Made by a program: the position numbers and the translations under genes
Shown here: positions 1 through 7,616 of the stretch, in pieces
How positions within the stretch are numbered: position 1 is the stretch's first letter
Layout: each line of letters starts with the position of its first letter
NCBI RefSeq assembly: GCF_004886325.1
Contig: NZ_QXFN01000001.1
Location: 868,001 to 932,000 of the forward strand
Direction of reading: 5' to 3'
DNA: 64,000 nt
Source of the DNA: Cellulomonas telluris
GTDB lineage: Bacteria > Actinomycetota > Actinomycetes > Actinomycetales > Cellulomonadaceae
Notes under the pieces: generated by a model
Database searches by the model: none
What the model was told of the DNA's origin: nothing
Seen by the model: the letters and a program-made list of their open reading frames with translations, nothing else

Positions 1-929
1 CGATCCACACGCACCTGCCGCTCGCGAGCGCCGCGCTGCGCGCCGGCTGCGACGTGCTGCTCGAGAAGCCCACGGTGGCCTCGCTCGACGAGCACGCCGC
101 GCTCCTCGACGTCGTGCGCGAGACGGGCCGTCGCTGCCAGGTGGGGTTCCAGACGTTCGGGTCCGGGGCGGCCGACGAGCTCGCGCGGCTCGTCGCGTCC
201 GGCGAGCTGGGCGAGGTGACGACCGTCGGCGCCGTCGGGACCTGGGTCCGCACGCGCGCGTACTACGCGCGGTCGGCGTGGGCAGGGCGGCGCGTCCTCG
301 ACGGCGTGCCCGTGGTCGACGGCGTCGTGACGAACCCCCTCGCGCACGCGGTCGCGACCGCGCTGCGGGTCGCGGGGGCCACGCGGGTCGAGGACGTGAC
401 GTCGGTCGACGTCGAGCTGTTCCACGCCCACCCCATCGAGGCGGACGACACCTCGTCGGTCGTCGTGCGGACCGCCGGCGGCCCCACCGTGGCCGCCGGG
501 CTGACGGTCTGCGCCGCGGAGCGGACCCCGGCCGTCGTCGTCGTCCGCGGCACCGAGGGCGAGGCGACCCTGCGCTACGAGGCCGACGAGCTCGACGTGC
601 GCACCGCGCGCGGCGCCCGCACCATCCGCACCGGCCGTCGTGACCTGCTGACGGACCTGCTCGACGCCCGCCTCGACCCGGCGGCCCGGCTGCGCTGCGA
701 CGTCGCCGACACCGGCGCCTTCATGGCCGTGCTCGACGCCGTCCGCGCGGCGCCGGACCCGCGCCCGGTGCCGGAGGACCTGGTCACGTGGGTCGGCCAG
801 GGCGCCGACGGGCACCCGGTGGTCGCCGACGTCGAGGCCTGGTGCGACGCGGTCGCCGAGCGCGGCGAGGGCTTCGCGGCGGTCGGCGCGCCGTGGGCGG
901 TCCCGGTGGCGACGCCGGCGGGCGCCTGA
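1..929 (+). CDS. Gfo/Idh/MocA family oxidoreductase, 5' truncated by window edge
   Basis: NAD(P)-dependent sugar or polyol oxidoreductase family. The reading frame is open from base 3, so the gene begins before the window. About 308 residues are visible, and the N-terminal Rossmann glycine motif (roughly the first 75-80 residues) is missing. The first visible residues, IHTHLPLASAALRAG, followed by DVLLEKP, are the family's conserved end of the nucleotide-binding domain, with the EKP lysine. The C-terminal alpha/beta domain follows, with VGFQTF and a GELGEV turn. Internal GTG codons such as base 54 lie inside the domain and are not the start. The substrate cannot be told from sequence. It is one of five family members in the window, which is consistent with a carbohydrate-catabolic setting. 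Confidence 0.9.
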   Translation, partial: IHTHLPLASAALRAGCDVLLEKPTVASLDEHAALLDVVRETGRRCQVGFQTFGSGAADELARLVASGELGEVTTVGAVGTWVRTRAYYARSAWAGRRVLDGVPVVDGVVTNPLAHAVATALRVAGATRVEDVTSVDVELFHAHPIEADDTSSVVVRTAGGPTVAAGLTVCAAERTPAVVVVRGTEGEATLRYEADELDVRTARGARTIRTGRRDLLTDLLDARLDPAARLRCDVADTGAFMAVLDAVRAAPDPRPVPEDLVTWVGQGADGHPVVADVEAWCDAVAERGEGFAAVGAPWAVPVATPAGA

Positions 930-990
930 CGGTCCCCGGCGCCGGTCCGCCGGGCCTCCGTCCTCGACGTCGGTAGTGGACGCGCCCGCG

Positions 991-1086
991 GACTCGCCGA
1001 ACTCGCCACGTCGGCCCGAGTTCGCCACGTCGGCCCGAGTTCGCCACGTCGACCTGGCGAACTCGCGTCCGACCGGCGAACTCGGC
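991..1086. repeat. Dispersed palindromic repeat, AGTTCG family, copy 1
   Basis: A 19-bp unit ttcgccacgtcggcccgag occurs about 2.8 times in tandem from 1002. The last copy folds with the following sequence: CGAGTTCGCCA (1036-1046) pairs perfectly with TGGCGAACTCG (1055-1065). Further GAACTCG words follow to 1086. Similar AGTTCG/CGAACT hairpins occur near 26540 and 39181. The element sits between two convergent genes, so it may also end transcription. Confidence 0.75.
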
Positions 1087-1089
1087 GCC

Positions 1090-1139
1090 GGGATCGGGCG
1101 CCGGGCGGGATCGGGGGCCCGGGGGGATCGGGGGCGGGG
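1090..1139. repeat. 17-bp G-rich tandem repeat, about 2.9 copies
   Basis: Units starting GGGATCGGG occur at 1090, 1107 and 1124 with an exact 17-bp period. The array abuts the stop codon of the minus-strand gene ending at 1140. No function is inferred. Confidence 0.7.
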
Positions 1140-1340
1140 TCAGTCCTCCGGGGTCAGGGAGGACTGCTTGTGGGCCGCCCTCTTGCCGCTCTTCGCCGAC
1201 TCGACGACCCAGTACGGGTCGTCCTCGGAGGCGCGGAACTGCTGGCCGTCGAGCTCGAAGTCCTCGGTCCGGCGCTCGACCGTCCGCCCCTCGGTGCGGC
1301 CCTGCGACGTGTTCCAGCTGACCTTCTGACCCTTCCGCAT
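1140..1340 (-). CDS. DUF2945-like small protein (HVA1/TUDOR-type domain)
   Basis: A 66-residue protein starting MRKGQKVSWNTSQGRTEG. The GxxVxWNTSQGRTxG opening followed by a charged strand (FELDGQQFRASEDDPYWVVES) and a basic, serine-rich tail (GKRAAHKQSSL) matches the small DUF2945 family, also called hypervirulence-associated TUDOR-domain proteins, usually 65-75 residues. An in-frame start 12 codons upstream would add a proline/arginine-rich extension unlike the family, so the internal ATG was preferred. The gene is monocistronic and lies downstream of the PL11 gene on the same strand. The biochemical role of the family is not established. Confidence 0.8.
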   Translation of the reverse strand: MRKGQKVSWNTSQGRTEGRTVERRTEDFELDGQQFRASEDDPYWVVESAKSGKRAAHKQSSLTPED

Positions 1341-1378
1341 GCCGTCGACGCTAGGCCCGCGCGGGCGGTCCGGCACCC

Positions 1379-1418
1379 GGGCGTGCCGCGTCCCGGAGGG
1401 GTGGGACGCGGCACGCCC
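1379..1418 (-). terminator. Terminator hairpin of the PL11 gene
   Basis: Perfect 16-bp inverted repeat GGGCGTGCCGCGTCCC (1379-1394) / GGGACGCGGCACGCCC (1403-1418) with an 8-nt loop, just downstream of the minus-strand stop at 1432. No T-run follows, as is usual in very GC-rich actinobacteria. Confidence 0.75.
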
Positions 1419-1431
1419 GCGCGGTGCGGCG

Positions 1432-3699
1432 TCAGCGCACGTAGAGCCGCTGCTGCGGCGGTGCGGTGAACGGGTCGCCGAGGAAGAACGACGGGTGCGG
1501 CGGCTGGTTGTAGGCGGTGTTCTGCCACGCCAGCGCCACCCGGTACGTCGGGTCGTGCAGCAGCGTCGGCACCCGCAGCGACGTCGGGTGCGGCGTGGCG
1601 TAGATCCGCAGCGCGGCCTCGTCGGACCGCGCCCAGACCACCTCCTCGCGCCAGTCGCCGAGGATGTCGCCGGAGAGCACGGGCGTGGACTTCGTGCCGT
1701 TGTTCGAGCGGACGGACGCGCCCGTCAGCAGACGGGTGTCGCCGCCGGTGCCGTACTTGTCGATGCGGGTGCCGTCGAGGAGCTCGCGCACCGGGTCGCC
1801 GTCCCACCAGGCCAGGAAGTTCGCGGACGACGGCTTGCGTCCGACGGCCGCACCGGTGGCGGCGTTGCGCAGGTCGGGCTCGGCGTTGGACCACGCCTCG
1901 GCGCCGGGGCTGCCCGCGAAGACGTCCCCGGCGACGCCGCGGCCGTTGTCGGCTCCCGACGGCGAGCGCCACAGCGTCTGCCCGGTGCGCGCGTCGGCGA
2001 CCCACATGTTCGGCTGGTTCGTCGACTCCGTGACCTTGAAGTACTCGAGCCCGGGACGCGACGGGACGAGGTCGCCCACGTGCCCGGCGTCGCCGTGCCC
2101 GGTGCCGTTGGTCCACAGGCCGCGCCCGTCGTCGTCGATCGCCGCGGCGCCGTAGAGGATCTCGTCGCGGCCGTCCGCGTCGACGTCCGCCACCGAGAGC
2201 GAGTGGTTGCCCTGGCCTGCGTACCCGCCGTTGCCGGACGCGTTCGAGTCGAACGTCCACCGGCGGGTCAGGCGCCCGTCGCGGTAGTCCCACGCGGCCA
2301 CGACGGCCCGCGTGTAGTAGCCGCGCGCCATGACGATCGACGGACGCTGCCCGTCCAGGTAGGCGGTGCCGGCGAGGAACCGGTCGACCCGGTTGCCGTA
2401 GCTGTCGCCCCAGCTGCTGACGGTGCCGCGCGGGGGGACGTAGTCGGCGGTGGCCGCGATCGCCCCCGTGTCGCCGCGGAACACCGTGAGGTACTCCGGG
2501 CCGGACAGCACGTAGCCGGACGAGTTGCGGTGGTCGGCGGACGCGTTGCCGACCACCTGCCCGGTGCCGGAGCGGGTGCCGTCGGCCGTCTTCACGGCGA
2601 CCTCGGCGATGCCGTCGCCGTCGTAGTCGTACACCTGGAACTGCGTGTAGTGGGCGCCGGCGCGGATGTTGCGTCCGAGGTCGATGCGCCACAGCCGGGT
2701 GCCGTCCAGGCGCAGGCCGTCGAGGTAGACGTTGCCCGTGGTGCCCGACTGGCTGTTGTCCTTGGCGTTGGTCGGGTCCCACTTGAGCACGACGTCGAGG
2801 TCGCCGTCGCCGTCGAGGTCGCCGACGCTGCCGTCGTTGATGACGTGGTCCGCCGACGGGCGGGACACCGGCACGTCGAGGTACCCGTTCGCGAACGTCA
2901 GCGACGGTGCGGACGCCGCCTGCTCGGCGCCGCCGACGACGGCCCGGACCGTGTAGCGGGCTCCGGCGGGGGCGCTCGCGTCGAGGTGGTTCGTCGAGCC
3001 GGTGACCGGGGACGACGTGATGCGCGTGCCGTCGCGGTACACGTGGAAGCCCGTCGCCCGGTCCTCGTACCCGAGCAGGCGCCACTGCACGAGGTTGCCG
3101 CTGCCGGAGCGCACCGAGACGAGGCCCCGGTCCAGGTCCTCGAGCTGCTTCGCACCCGCGGTGGGGGTGGTCGGCACCGGGTTCGGGGCCGTGGTCGGCT
3201 GGGTCGTGGGGGTCGCCGTGGGCGAGGCGGTCGGGGACGACGTCGGGGACGACGTCGGGGACGACGTCGGGCTCGCGGTGGGCGACGACGTGGGAGCGAC
3301 GGCGCCGGTGCACGTCGTGCCGTTCAGCGCGAACGACGTCGGCGCGGGGTTGGTGCCGGACCAGCTGCCGTTGAAGCCGAACCCGACGCTGCCGCCGGAC
3401 GGCAGCGCCGCGTTGTAGGACGCGTGGCGGGCGGTCACGCGGGCGCCCGACTGCGTCGTCACGGCGTTCCACGCCTGCGTCACCGTCTGCCCGGCGGCGA
3501 AGTCCCAGGTCAGCGTCCAGCCGTCGATGGCGTCGCCGAGGTTCTCGACGCGGATGTCGGCGCCGAAGCCGCCACCCCACTGGTTCGTCACCGCGTACGT
3601 GACGCGGCAGCCGGGCGCGGCCTGCGCGGGCGCGAGCGCCAGGCCGGCCGCGGCGGTCGCGAGCGCCGCTGTGGCGGCAGCGGCTCGGATCGGTCTCAT
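1432..3699 (-). CDS. Secreted rhamnogalacturonan lyase: CBM2 + linker + PL11
   Basis: A 755-residue extracellular enzyme predicted to cleave the rhamnose-galacturonate backbone of rhamnogalacturonan I by beta-elimination (PL11, YesW/YesX type). Residues 1-28 are a Sec signal peptide ending AQA. Residues 31-131 form a family 2 carbohydrate-binding module bounded by Cys31 and a cysteine near 129, with exposed tryptophans (NQWGGG, GWTLTW, QAW). A proline/threonine/serine linker (about 132-185) follows, encoded by 12-bp DNA repeats. Then come a fibronectin-like segment and the PL11 domain, which begins DHVINDGSVGDLDGDGDLD and carries repeated calcium-type DxDGDG motifs. CBM2 usually binds cellulose, so the enzyme is probably anchored to plant cell walls. 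LacI-type operators lie 60-93 bp upstream. The gene is monocistronic. Confidence 0.93.
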   Translation of the reverse strand: MRPIRAAAATAALATAAAGLALAPAQAAPGCRVTYAVTNQWGGGFGADIRVENLGDAIDGWTLTWDFAAGQTVTQAWNAVTTQSGARVTARHASYNAALPSGGSVGFGFNGSWSGTNPAPTSFALNGTTCTGAVAPTSSPTASPTSSPTSSPTSSPTASPTATPTTQPTTAPNPVPTTPTAGAKQLEDLDRGLVSVRSGSGNLVQWRLLGYEDRATGFHVYRDGTRITSSPVTGSTNHLDASAPAGARYTVRAVVGGAEQAASAPSLTFANGYLDVPVSRPSADHVINDGSVGDLDGDGDLDVVLKWDPTNAKDNSQSGTTGNVYLDGLRLDGTRLWRIDLGRNIRAGAHYTQFQVYDYDGDGIAEVAVKTADGTRSGTGQVVGNASADHRNSSGYVLSGPEYLTVFRGDTGAIAATADYVPPRGTVSSWGDSYGNRVDRFLAGTAYLDGQRPSIVMARGYYTRAVVAAWDYRDGRLTRRWTFDSNASGNGGYAGQGNHSLSVADVDADGRDEILYGAAAIDDDGRGLWTNGTGHGDAGHVGDLVPSRPGLEYFKVTESTNQPNMWVADARTGQTLWRSPSGADNGRGVAGDVFAGSPGAEAWSNAEPDLRNAATGAAVGRKPSSANFLAWWDGDPVRELLDGTRIDKYGTGGDTRLLTGASVRSNNGTKSTPVLSGDILGDWREEVVWARSDEAALRIYATPHPTSLRVPTLLHDPTYRVALAWQNTAYNQPPHPSFFLGDPFTAPPQQRLYVR

Positions 3700-3758
3700 G
3701 TCGTCCCCTTCGACGTCGGCGCGCGGGTGCCCGCCGGGTGCGAGGACGGTACGGGGGA

Positions 3759-3792
3759 GAACGGTTTCCAGATCCAGTCCTGAAACGGTTCA
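3759..3792 (-). promoter_or_regulatory. Tandem LacI-type operators upstream of PL11
   Basis: GAACGGTTTCC (3759-3769) and TGAAACGGTTCA (3781-3792) are near-palindromic LacI/GalR half-site pairs centred on CG. The second fits the pattern TGAANCGNTTCA also found before the rhamnose operon (32747) and before GH42 (25313), suggesting shared control. Confidence 0.65.
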
Positions 3793-3996
3793 CGCTGGGT
3801 GGGACGCGGTCCGGGTCGTCCGGGGCGTCCCGGCCGTCCGGTCGTCCGGCACGACCCGGCCCGGGCGCCCGGAGCGTGCCGGGCCGGCCGGTGCGCAGTC
3901 CGGGCGGCGGGCCGACCTGCGTCGCGCGCGCGCCGGCGTCCCGGGCGATGAGACGACCGGCACGCGAACCGCGGATCCGGTGCGCCTGTCGGATCG

Positions 3997-4147
3997 CAGC
4001 GCGCTCGAACCGGGGGTTCGCGCCGGACGTGTCCCGCGATGCGGACGCGGGCACCGTCACACTGCGGCGGTCGGTCCGCAGCGCGCTCGGACCGGGGTTC
4101 GCGCGGGACGTGTCCCGCGATCCGGATGCGGGCACAGTCGCGCTGCG
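3997..4147. repeat. Imperfect direct repeat, 70 bp, period 82
   Basis: Copy 1 (3997-4066) and copy 2 (4079-4147) both read cagcgcgctcg, then a GGTTCGCG word, then GTGTCCCGCGAT and a GCGGGCAC word, with a few substitutions. GTCCCGC and GCGGGCAC can pair within each copy. Apart from this repeat and the operators near 3759-3792, nothing gene-like was seen between 3700 and 4226. Confidence 0.7.
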
Positions 4148-4226
4148 CCCGTCGTCGGCCTGCGGCGGGTGGCCCGCCGGCCGGGCGGGCTGGTGACCGG
4201 ACCGGAGCCTCCGTGGCTCACCTCTG

Positions 4227-4635
4227 GTGGGGACGCGGGGCGTCGCCCCCGCCAGCGTGCTCGCCGTGGACCACGTGTGCGTGTGCGACGACGTCCCGGT
4301 GCGCACGGCGCTCCCGGACGGGACGGCCTTCATCGAGCCGTTCGCGACGACGCGGCGGCTGCTCGCGTCCGTCGCCGCCGGCGGGATGCAGCTCCTGCGC
4401 GCCGACTGCCCGCCGAGAGCACGAACGCGATCTTCGAGTCCGACTCGCGCTGCACGCTCGTGCACCACCTGCGCTGCACCGCGTGCGGGTGGACCGTCGA
4501 GTACGGCCTCTGCATCCGGGGGCTGCCCATCTACGCCCAGTGGACGCCGCCGAGCCGGTCGAGCGGCGGTGGCAGCGGTCGGACACGTTCGTCGACGCCC
4601 TCGAGGCGCCCGTCCGCTGGTTCGGCGAGGACTGA
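4227..4635 (+). pseudogene. Frameshifted gene for a small cysteine-containing protein
   Basis: Three collinear protein-like segments lie in three different frames. Frame of 4227: SVLAVDHVCVCDD, then FIEPFATTRRLL to LLRADCPP, ending near 4412. Next frame: ESTNAIFESDSRCTLVHH, then LRCTACGWTVEYGLC and GLPIYAQW, ending near 4542. Third frame: EPVERRWQRSDTF to VRWFGED and a TGA at 4633-4635. Joined, they give about 135 residues with a CxxC that could bind zinc. Two small indels would restore the gene, so it is either a recent pseudogene or contains sequencing errors. The start codon is uncertain. I do not recognise the family. The surrounding frames carry only antisense shadows. Confidence 0.55.
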
Positions 4636-4709
4636 CACCCCGGGGCGGCAGCCCGCGACCGCCGCCGACCAGGGGTCGGCGCCGACGAGGGGGGCGGCGC
4701 CGACCGGCC

Positions 4710-4736
4710 GCGGGCGGTGCGGCACGCACCGTCCGC
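4710..4736 (-). terminator. Terminator of the alpha-hydroxy-acid oxidase gene
   Basis: GCGGGCGGTGCG (4710-4721) pairs with CGCACCGTCCGC (4725-4736) with one mismatch and a 3-nt loop, directly after the minus-strand stop at 4743. Confidence 0.6.
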
Positions 4737-4742
4737 CGCGTG

Positions 4743-5954
4743 TCAGGGCAGGCGGACGTGCCGCTCGCCGAGCTGGCTCACGTCGTTGACGCCCAGCAGC
4801 GCCATCGTCCGCCGCACCTCGCGGCCCAGGATCTCGACGGCCCGGTCGACGCCGCGCTCGCCGCCGGCCATGAGCCCGTACAGGTACGCGCGGCCGATCA
4901 GCGTGGCCTTCGCGCCGAGCGCGAGCGCCGCGACGACGTCCGACCCGTTGGTGATGCCCGTGTCGACCCACACCTCGGTGCGGTCGCCGACGGCGTCGAC
5001 GACGTCGGGCAGCAGGCGCAGCGGCACGGGTGCCTTGTCGAGCTGGCGTCCGCCGTGGTTCGAGAGCACGACGGCGTCCGCGCCGGCGTCGGTGACGCGG
5101 CGCGCGTCCTCGACGGTCTGGACGCCCTTGATGATGAGCGGGCCGTCCCACGAGGCGCGCAGCCACTCGAGGTCCGCGATCGTCATGGTCGGGTCGAACA
5201 GCTTGTCCAGCAGGTCGGCGACCGTGCCGCCCCACGAGTTGAGCGACGCGAACGTCAGCGGCTCGGTGGTGAGCAGGTTCATCCACCAGGCCGGGTGCAT
5301 GCCCGCGTCGAGCACGGTCTTCACGGTGAGGGCGGGCGGGATCGAGAACCCGTTGCGGGTGTCGCGCAGCCGGGCGCCGGCCACCGGCACGTCGACCGTG
5401 AGCATGAGCGCCTCGTACCCGGCGGCCTTCGCGCGGGCCATGAGGTCCTCGCCGGCGCCGCGGTCCTTCCACACGTACAGCTGGAACCACTTGCGCGCGT
5501 CGGGTGCCTCCGCGGCGACGTCCTCGATGGACGTCGTGCCCATGGTGGACAGCGCGTAGGGGATGTCGCGGCGCTCGGCGACGCGCACGACGGCCCGCTC
5601 GCCCTCGTGGTGCATCATCCGCGTGAACCCGGTGGGGGCGAACGCGAACGGCAGCGCGGACGGCTTGCCGAGGTACTCGGTGGTGGTGTCGACGTGGCTG
5701 ACGTCGTGCAGGATCGACGGCCGCAGCTCCAGGTCGCGGAAGAGGCGGCGCGCGCGGCGCAGCGTGATCTCGGCCTCGGCGGCGCCGTCGGTGTAGTCGA
5801 ACACCGAGCGGGGCGTGCGACGCTTGGCGACGCGGCGCAGGTCGGCGATGGTGAGCGCGTCCTCCAGCGCCCGGCGGGTGGGGTCGAGCCGCAGCGGCTT
5901 GGGCTGCAGGAGCGGCGCCAGCTCGGACCACTTCGGGAGCTGTCGGCGGGTCAT
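4743..5954 (-). CDS. FMN-dependent alpha-hydroxy-acid oxidase / L-lactate dehydrogenase family
   Basis: A 403-residue flavoenzyme of the LldD/glycolate oxidase family, which oxidises L-2-hydroxy acids to 2-oxo acids. Landmarks in order: FDYTDGAAE near the N-terminus; FAPTGFTRMMHHEGE; LSTMGTTSIEDV; the FMN-binding QLYVWKDR; LTVDVPVAGARLRD; LIIKGVQ with the FMN lysine; the active-site SNHGGRQLD with its base histidine and substrate arginine; and VDTGITNGSDV, where most relatives have DGGxRxGxDV. The length is typical. An upstream in-frame ATG would add about 32 residues, but MTRRQLPKW fits family starts. It is transcribed divergently from the sugar importer across a 194-bp region, so co-regulation is possible. 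The physiological substrate is unknown. Confidence 0.9.
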   Translation of the reverse strand: MTRRQLPKWSELAPLLQPKPLRLDPTRRALEDALTIADLRRVAKRRTPRSVFDYTDGAAEAEITLRRARRLFRDLELRPSILHDVSHVDTTTEYLGKPSALPFAFAPTGFTRMMHHEGERAVVRVAERRDIPYALSTMGTTSIEDVAAEAPDARKWFQLYVWKDRGAGEDLMARAKAAGYEALMLTVDVPVAGARLRDTRNGFSIPPALTVKTVLDAGMHPAWWMNLLTTEPLTFASLNSWGGTVADLLDKLFDPTMTIADLEWLRASWDGPLIIKGVQTVEDARRVTDAGADAVVLSNHGGRQLDKAPVPLRLLPDVVDAVGDRTEVWVDTGITNGSDVVAALALGAKATLIGRAYLYGLMAGGERGVDRAVEILGREVRRTMALLGVNDVSQLGERHVRLP

Positions 5955-6056
5955 GGCGGTCACCTCGGTGCGCGTCGTCGGGCGGGTGGTTGCCGGGAGC
6001 CGGCACTCGCCCGCTCCTGCGTCCAGGGTGGCGCTTGCCCCCTCGGACAACGCGAT

Positions 6057-6124
6057 TGTAACGTTTCATCGCGAAGCGTTGACACCCCCCGAGAGCCGCG
6101 CCTAGCGTGCGGAATGCGCTTTCA
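6057..6124 (+). promoter_or_regulatory. Promoter with two operator-like sites for the sugar importer
   Basis: TGTAACGTTTCA (6057-6068) resembles the TGAANCGNTTCA operators with one mismatch. It is followed by a -35-like TTGACA (6079-6084), an 18-nt spacer and a -10-like TAGCGT (6103-6108). A second element, GGAATGCGCTTTCA (6111-6124), covers the expected start of transcription and matches the element at 50860-50873 in 13 of 14 positions. Confidence 0.65.
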
Positions 6125-6148
6125 CCCCGAGCAAGGAGGCTCACCGCA

Positions 6149-7474
6149 ATGAAGCGATCCGTCCTCACGGCCACCGGCATGGCCGTCGTGGCCGCCCTCG
6201 GCCTCGCCGCCTGCAGCGGCAGCGGCAACGGGGGCGACGCCGCCCCCTCGGCCGGTGGCACCGCCGACACCACACCCGTCACCCTCAACTTCACGTGGTG
6301 GGGCAACGACGACCGCGCTGCGCGCTACAACGAGGCGCTCGAGCTCTTCAACGAGGAGTACCCCCACATCACGGTGAACGGCACCTTCGCCGCGTTCCCG
6401 GACTACTGGACCCAGCGGTCCACCGAGGCGGCCGGGCGCAACCTGCCCGACGTCATGCAGTTCGACCTGTCCTACCTGCGCGAGTTCAACCAGAGCGGCC
6501 AGCTGCTCGACCTGCAGGAGCACATCGACAGCGGCGCCATCGACCTGTCGGGCTTCGACGAGACGCTCGTCGAGTCGGGCGTCCTCGACGGCAAGACCAT
6601 CGGCATCCCGACGTCGACCAACACGCTCGGCATGTTCGTCAACCCGAACCTGCTCGAGCAGACGGGCGTCGAGTTCCCCGACGCGGAGACCTACACGTAC
6701 GACGAGTACAACGAGTTCATCGCGTCCGTCGCGGCCGCCGGCCAGTCGACGGCCGAGGGCTACCAGATCTACGGCGCCGGCGACTACACGGCCACGTTCT
6801 GGTTCTTCGTGCAGTACCTGCTGCAGAAGGGCATCACCCCGTTCGAGGAGGATGGCACGCTCGGCTTCGACGAGGACGACGTCGTCGAGTACCTCGAGAT
6901 GACCGCGGACCTGCGCGCGAACAAGGCCGTCTACCCGGTGGAGCGCGGCGTCGCCCTCAAGCCCCTCGGCGGCTTCACGGTGAACGAGTCGGCGTCCGAG
7001 ATCAGCTGGGACAACTTCCTCGCCGGCTACGTGGCCGACTCGGGCACGGAGAACATCGAGATCACGCAGATCCCGTCCGTCGAGCCGGGGGAGAAGGCGC
7101 TGTTCTTCAAGCCGTCGATGCTCTACTCGATCGGCGCGAACACCGAGCACCCCGAGGCCGCCGCCACGCTGGTGAACTTCCTGCTCACCGACCCCGAGGT
7201 CGGCCGCATCTTCGGCACGTCGAAGGGCGTCCCCGCCGACGAGGAGCAGCGCGCCGCCGTCGAGACGGAGGAGGGCTCGGTCGACGCGAAGGTCATCGCC
7301 TACGAGGAGGCCGTCGCCGAGGAGGTCACCGAGACGACGCCGATCCCCGTCAAGGGCTTCGGCACCATCGAGGCCAAGTGGCTCGAGCTCGGCGAGAACC
7401 TCAACTACGGCACCATCACGCCCGAGCAGTTCGCGAGCGAGTGGTTCGCCGAGGCGGAGATGGCCACCATGTGA
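6149..7474 (+). CDS. Sugar ABC transporter substrate-binding lipoprotein
   Basis: A 441-residue extracytoplasmic solute-binding protein (family 1) predicted to capture a sugar or oligosaccharide. A lipoprotein signal ends at the lipobox LAAC, with Cys22 as the lipidation site, followed by a low-complexity Gly/Ala/Ser spacer. The mature part begins VTLNFTWWGND, typical of the family, and carries NTLGMFVNPNLLEQTG and FKPSMLYSIGANTEHPEAA. The ATG at 6149 lies 9 nt after a strong AAGGAGG; an upstream in-frame start at 6107 would disrupt the signal peptide. Two permease genes follow after an intercistronic hairpin. The neighbouring YesL-like gene suggests oligosaccharides from rhamnogalacturonan, which is inference. 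Confidence 0.94.
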   Translation: MKRSVLTATGMAVVAALGLAACSGSGNGGDAAPSAGGTADTTPVTLNFTWWGNDDRAARYNEALELFNEEYPHITVNGTFAAFPDYWTQRSTEAAGRNLPDVMQFDLSYLREFNQSGQLLDLQEHIDSGAIDLSGFDETLVESGVLDGKTIGIPTSTNTLGMFVNPNLLEQTGVEFPDAETYTYDEYNEFIASVAAAGQSTAEGYQIYGAGDYTATFWFFVQYLLQKGITPFEEDGTLGFDEDDVVEYLEMTADLRANKAVYPVERGVALKPLGGFTVNESASEISWDNFLAGYVADSGTENIEITQIPSVEPGEKALFFKPSMLYSIGANTEHPEAAATLVNFLLTDPEVGRIFGTSKGVPADEEQRAAVETEEGSVDAKVIAYEEAVAEEVTETTPIPVKGFGTIEAKWLELGENLNYGTITPEQFASEWFAEAEMATM

Positions 7475-7478
7475 CCCC

Positions 7479-7516
7479 GCGGTCCGGGCCGCGCGCACCC
7501 GCGCGGCCCGGACCGC
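7479..7516 (+). terminator. Perfect 17-bp intercistronic hairpin after the binding protein
   Basis: GCGGTCCGGGCCGCGCG (7479-7495), a 4-nt loop, then its exact complement (7500-7516). It begins 4 nt after the stop codon and lies before the permease genes of the same operon. In binding-protein operons such hairpins often reduce read-through or protect the upstream message, giving more binding protein than permease. That role is inferred here. Confidence 0.8.
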
Positions 7517-7616
7517 ACCCGCCGGCAGCGACGCCGGCACCCGTGCCCGGGGCGCCCGGGTCCCCGCGGTGGGGACCCGGGGCCCGACGGCCCGCACCCA
7601 CAGATCGGACAGCACC

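Noticed and set aside
1154-4729. 1191-residue minus-strand open frame
   Set aside because: It runs antisense or out of frame through PL11 and other genes, gives an Arg/Pro-rich product and has no motifs; it is a shadow of high third-position GC.
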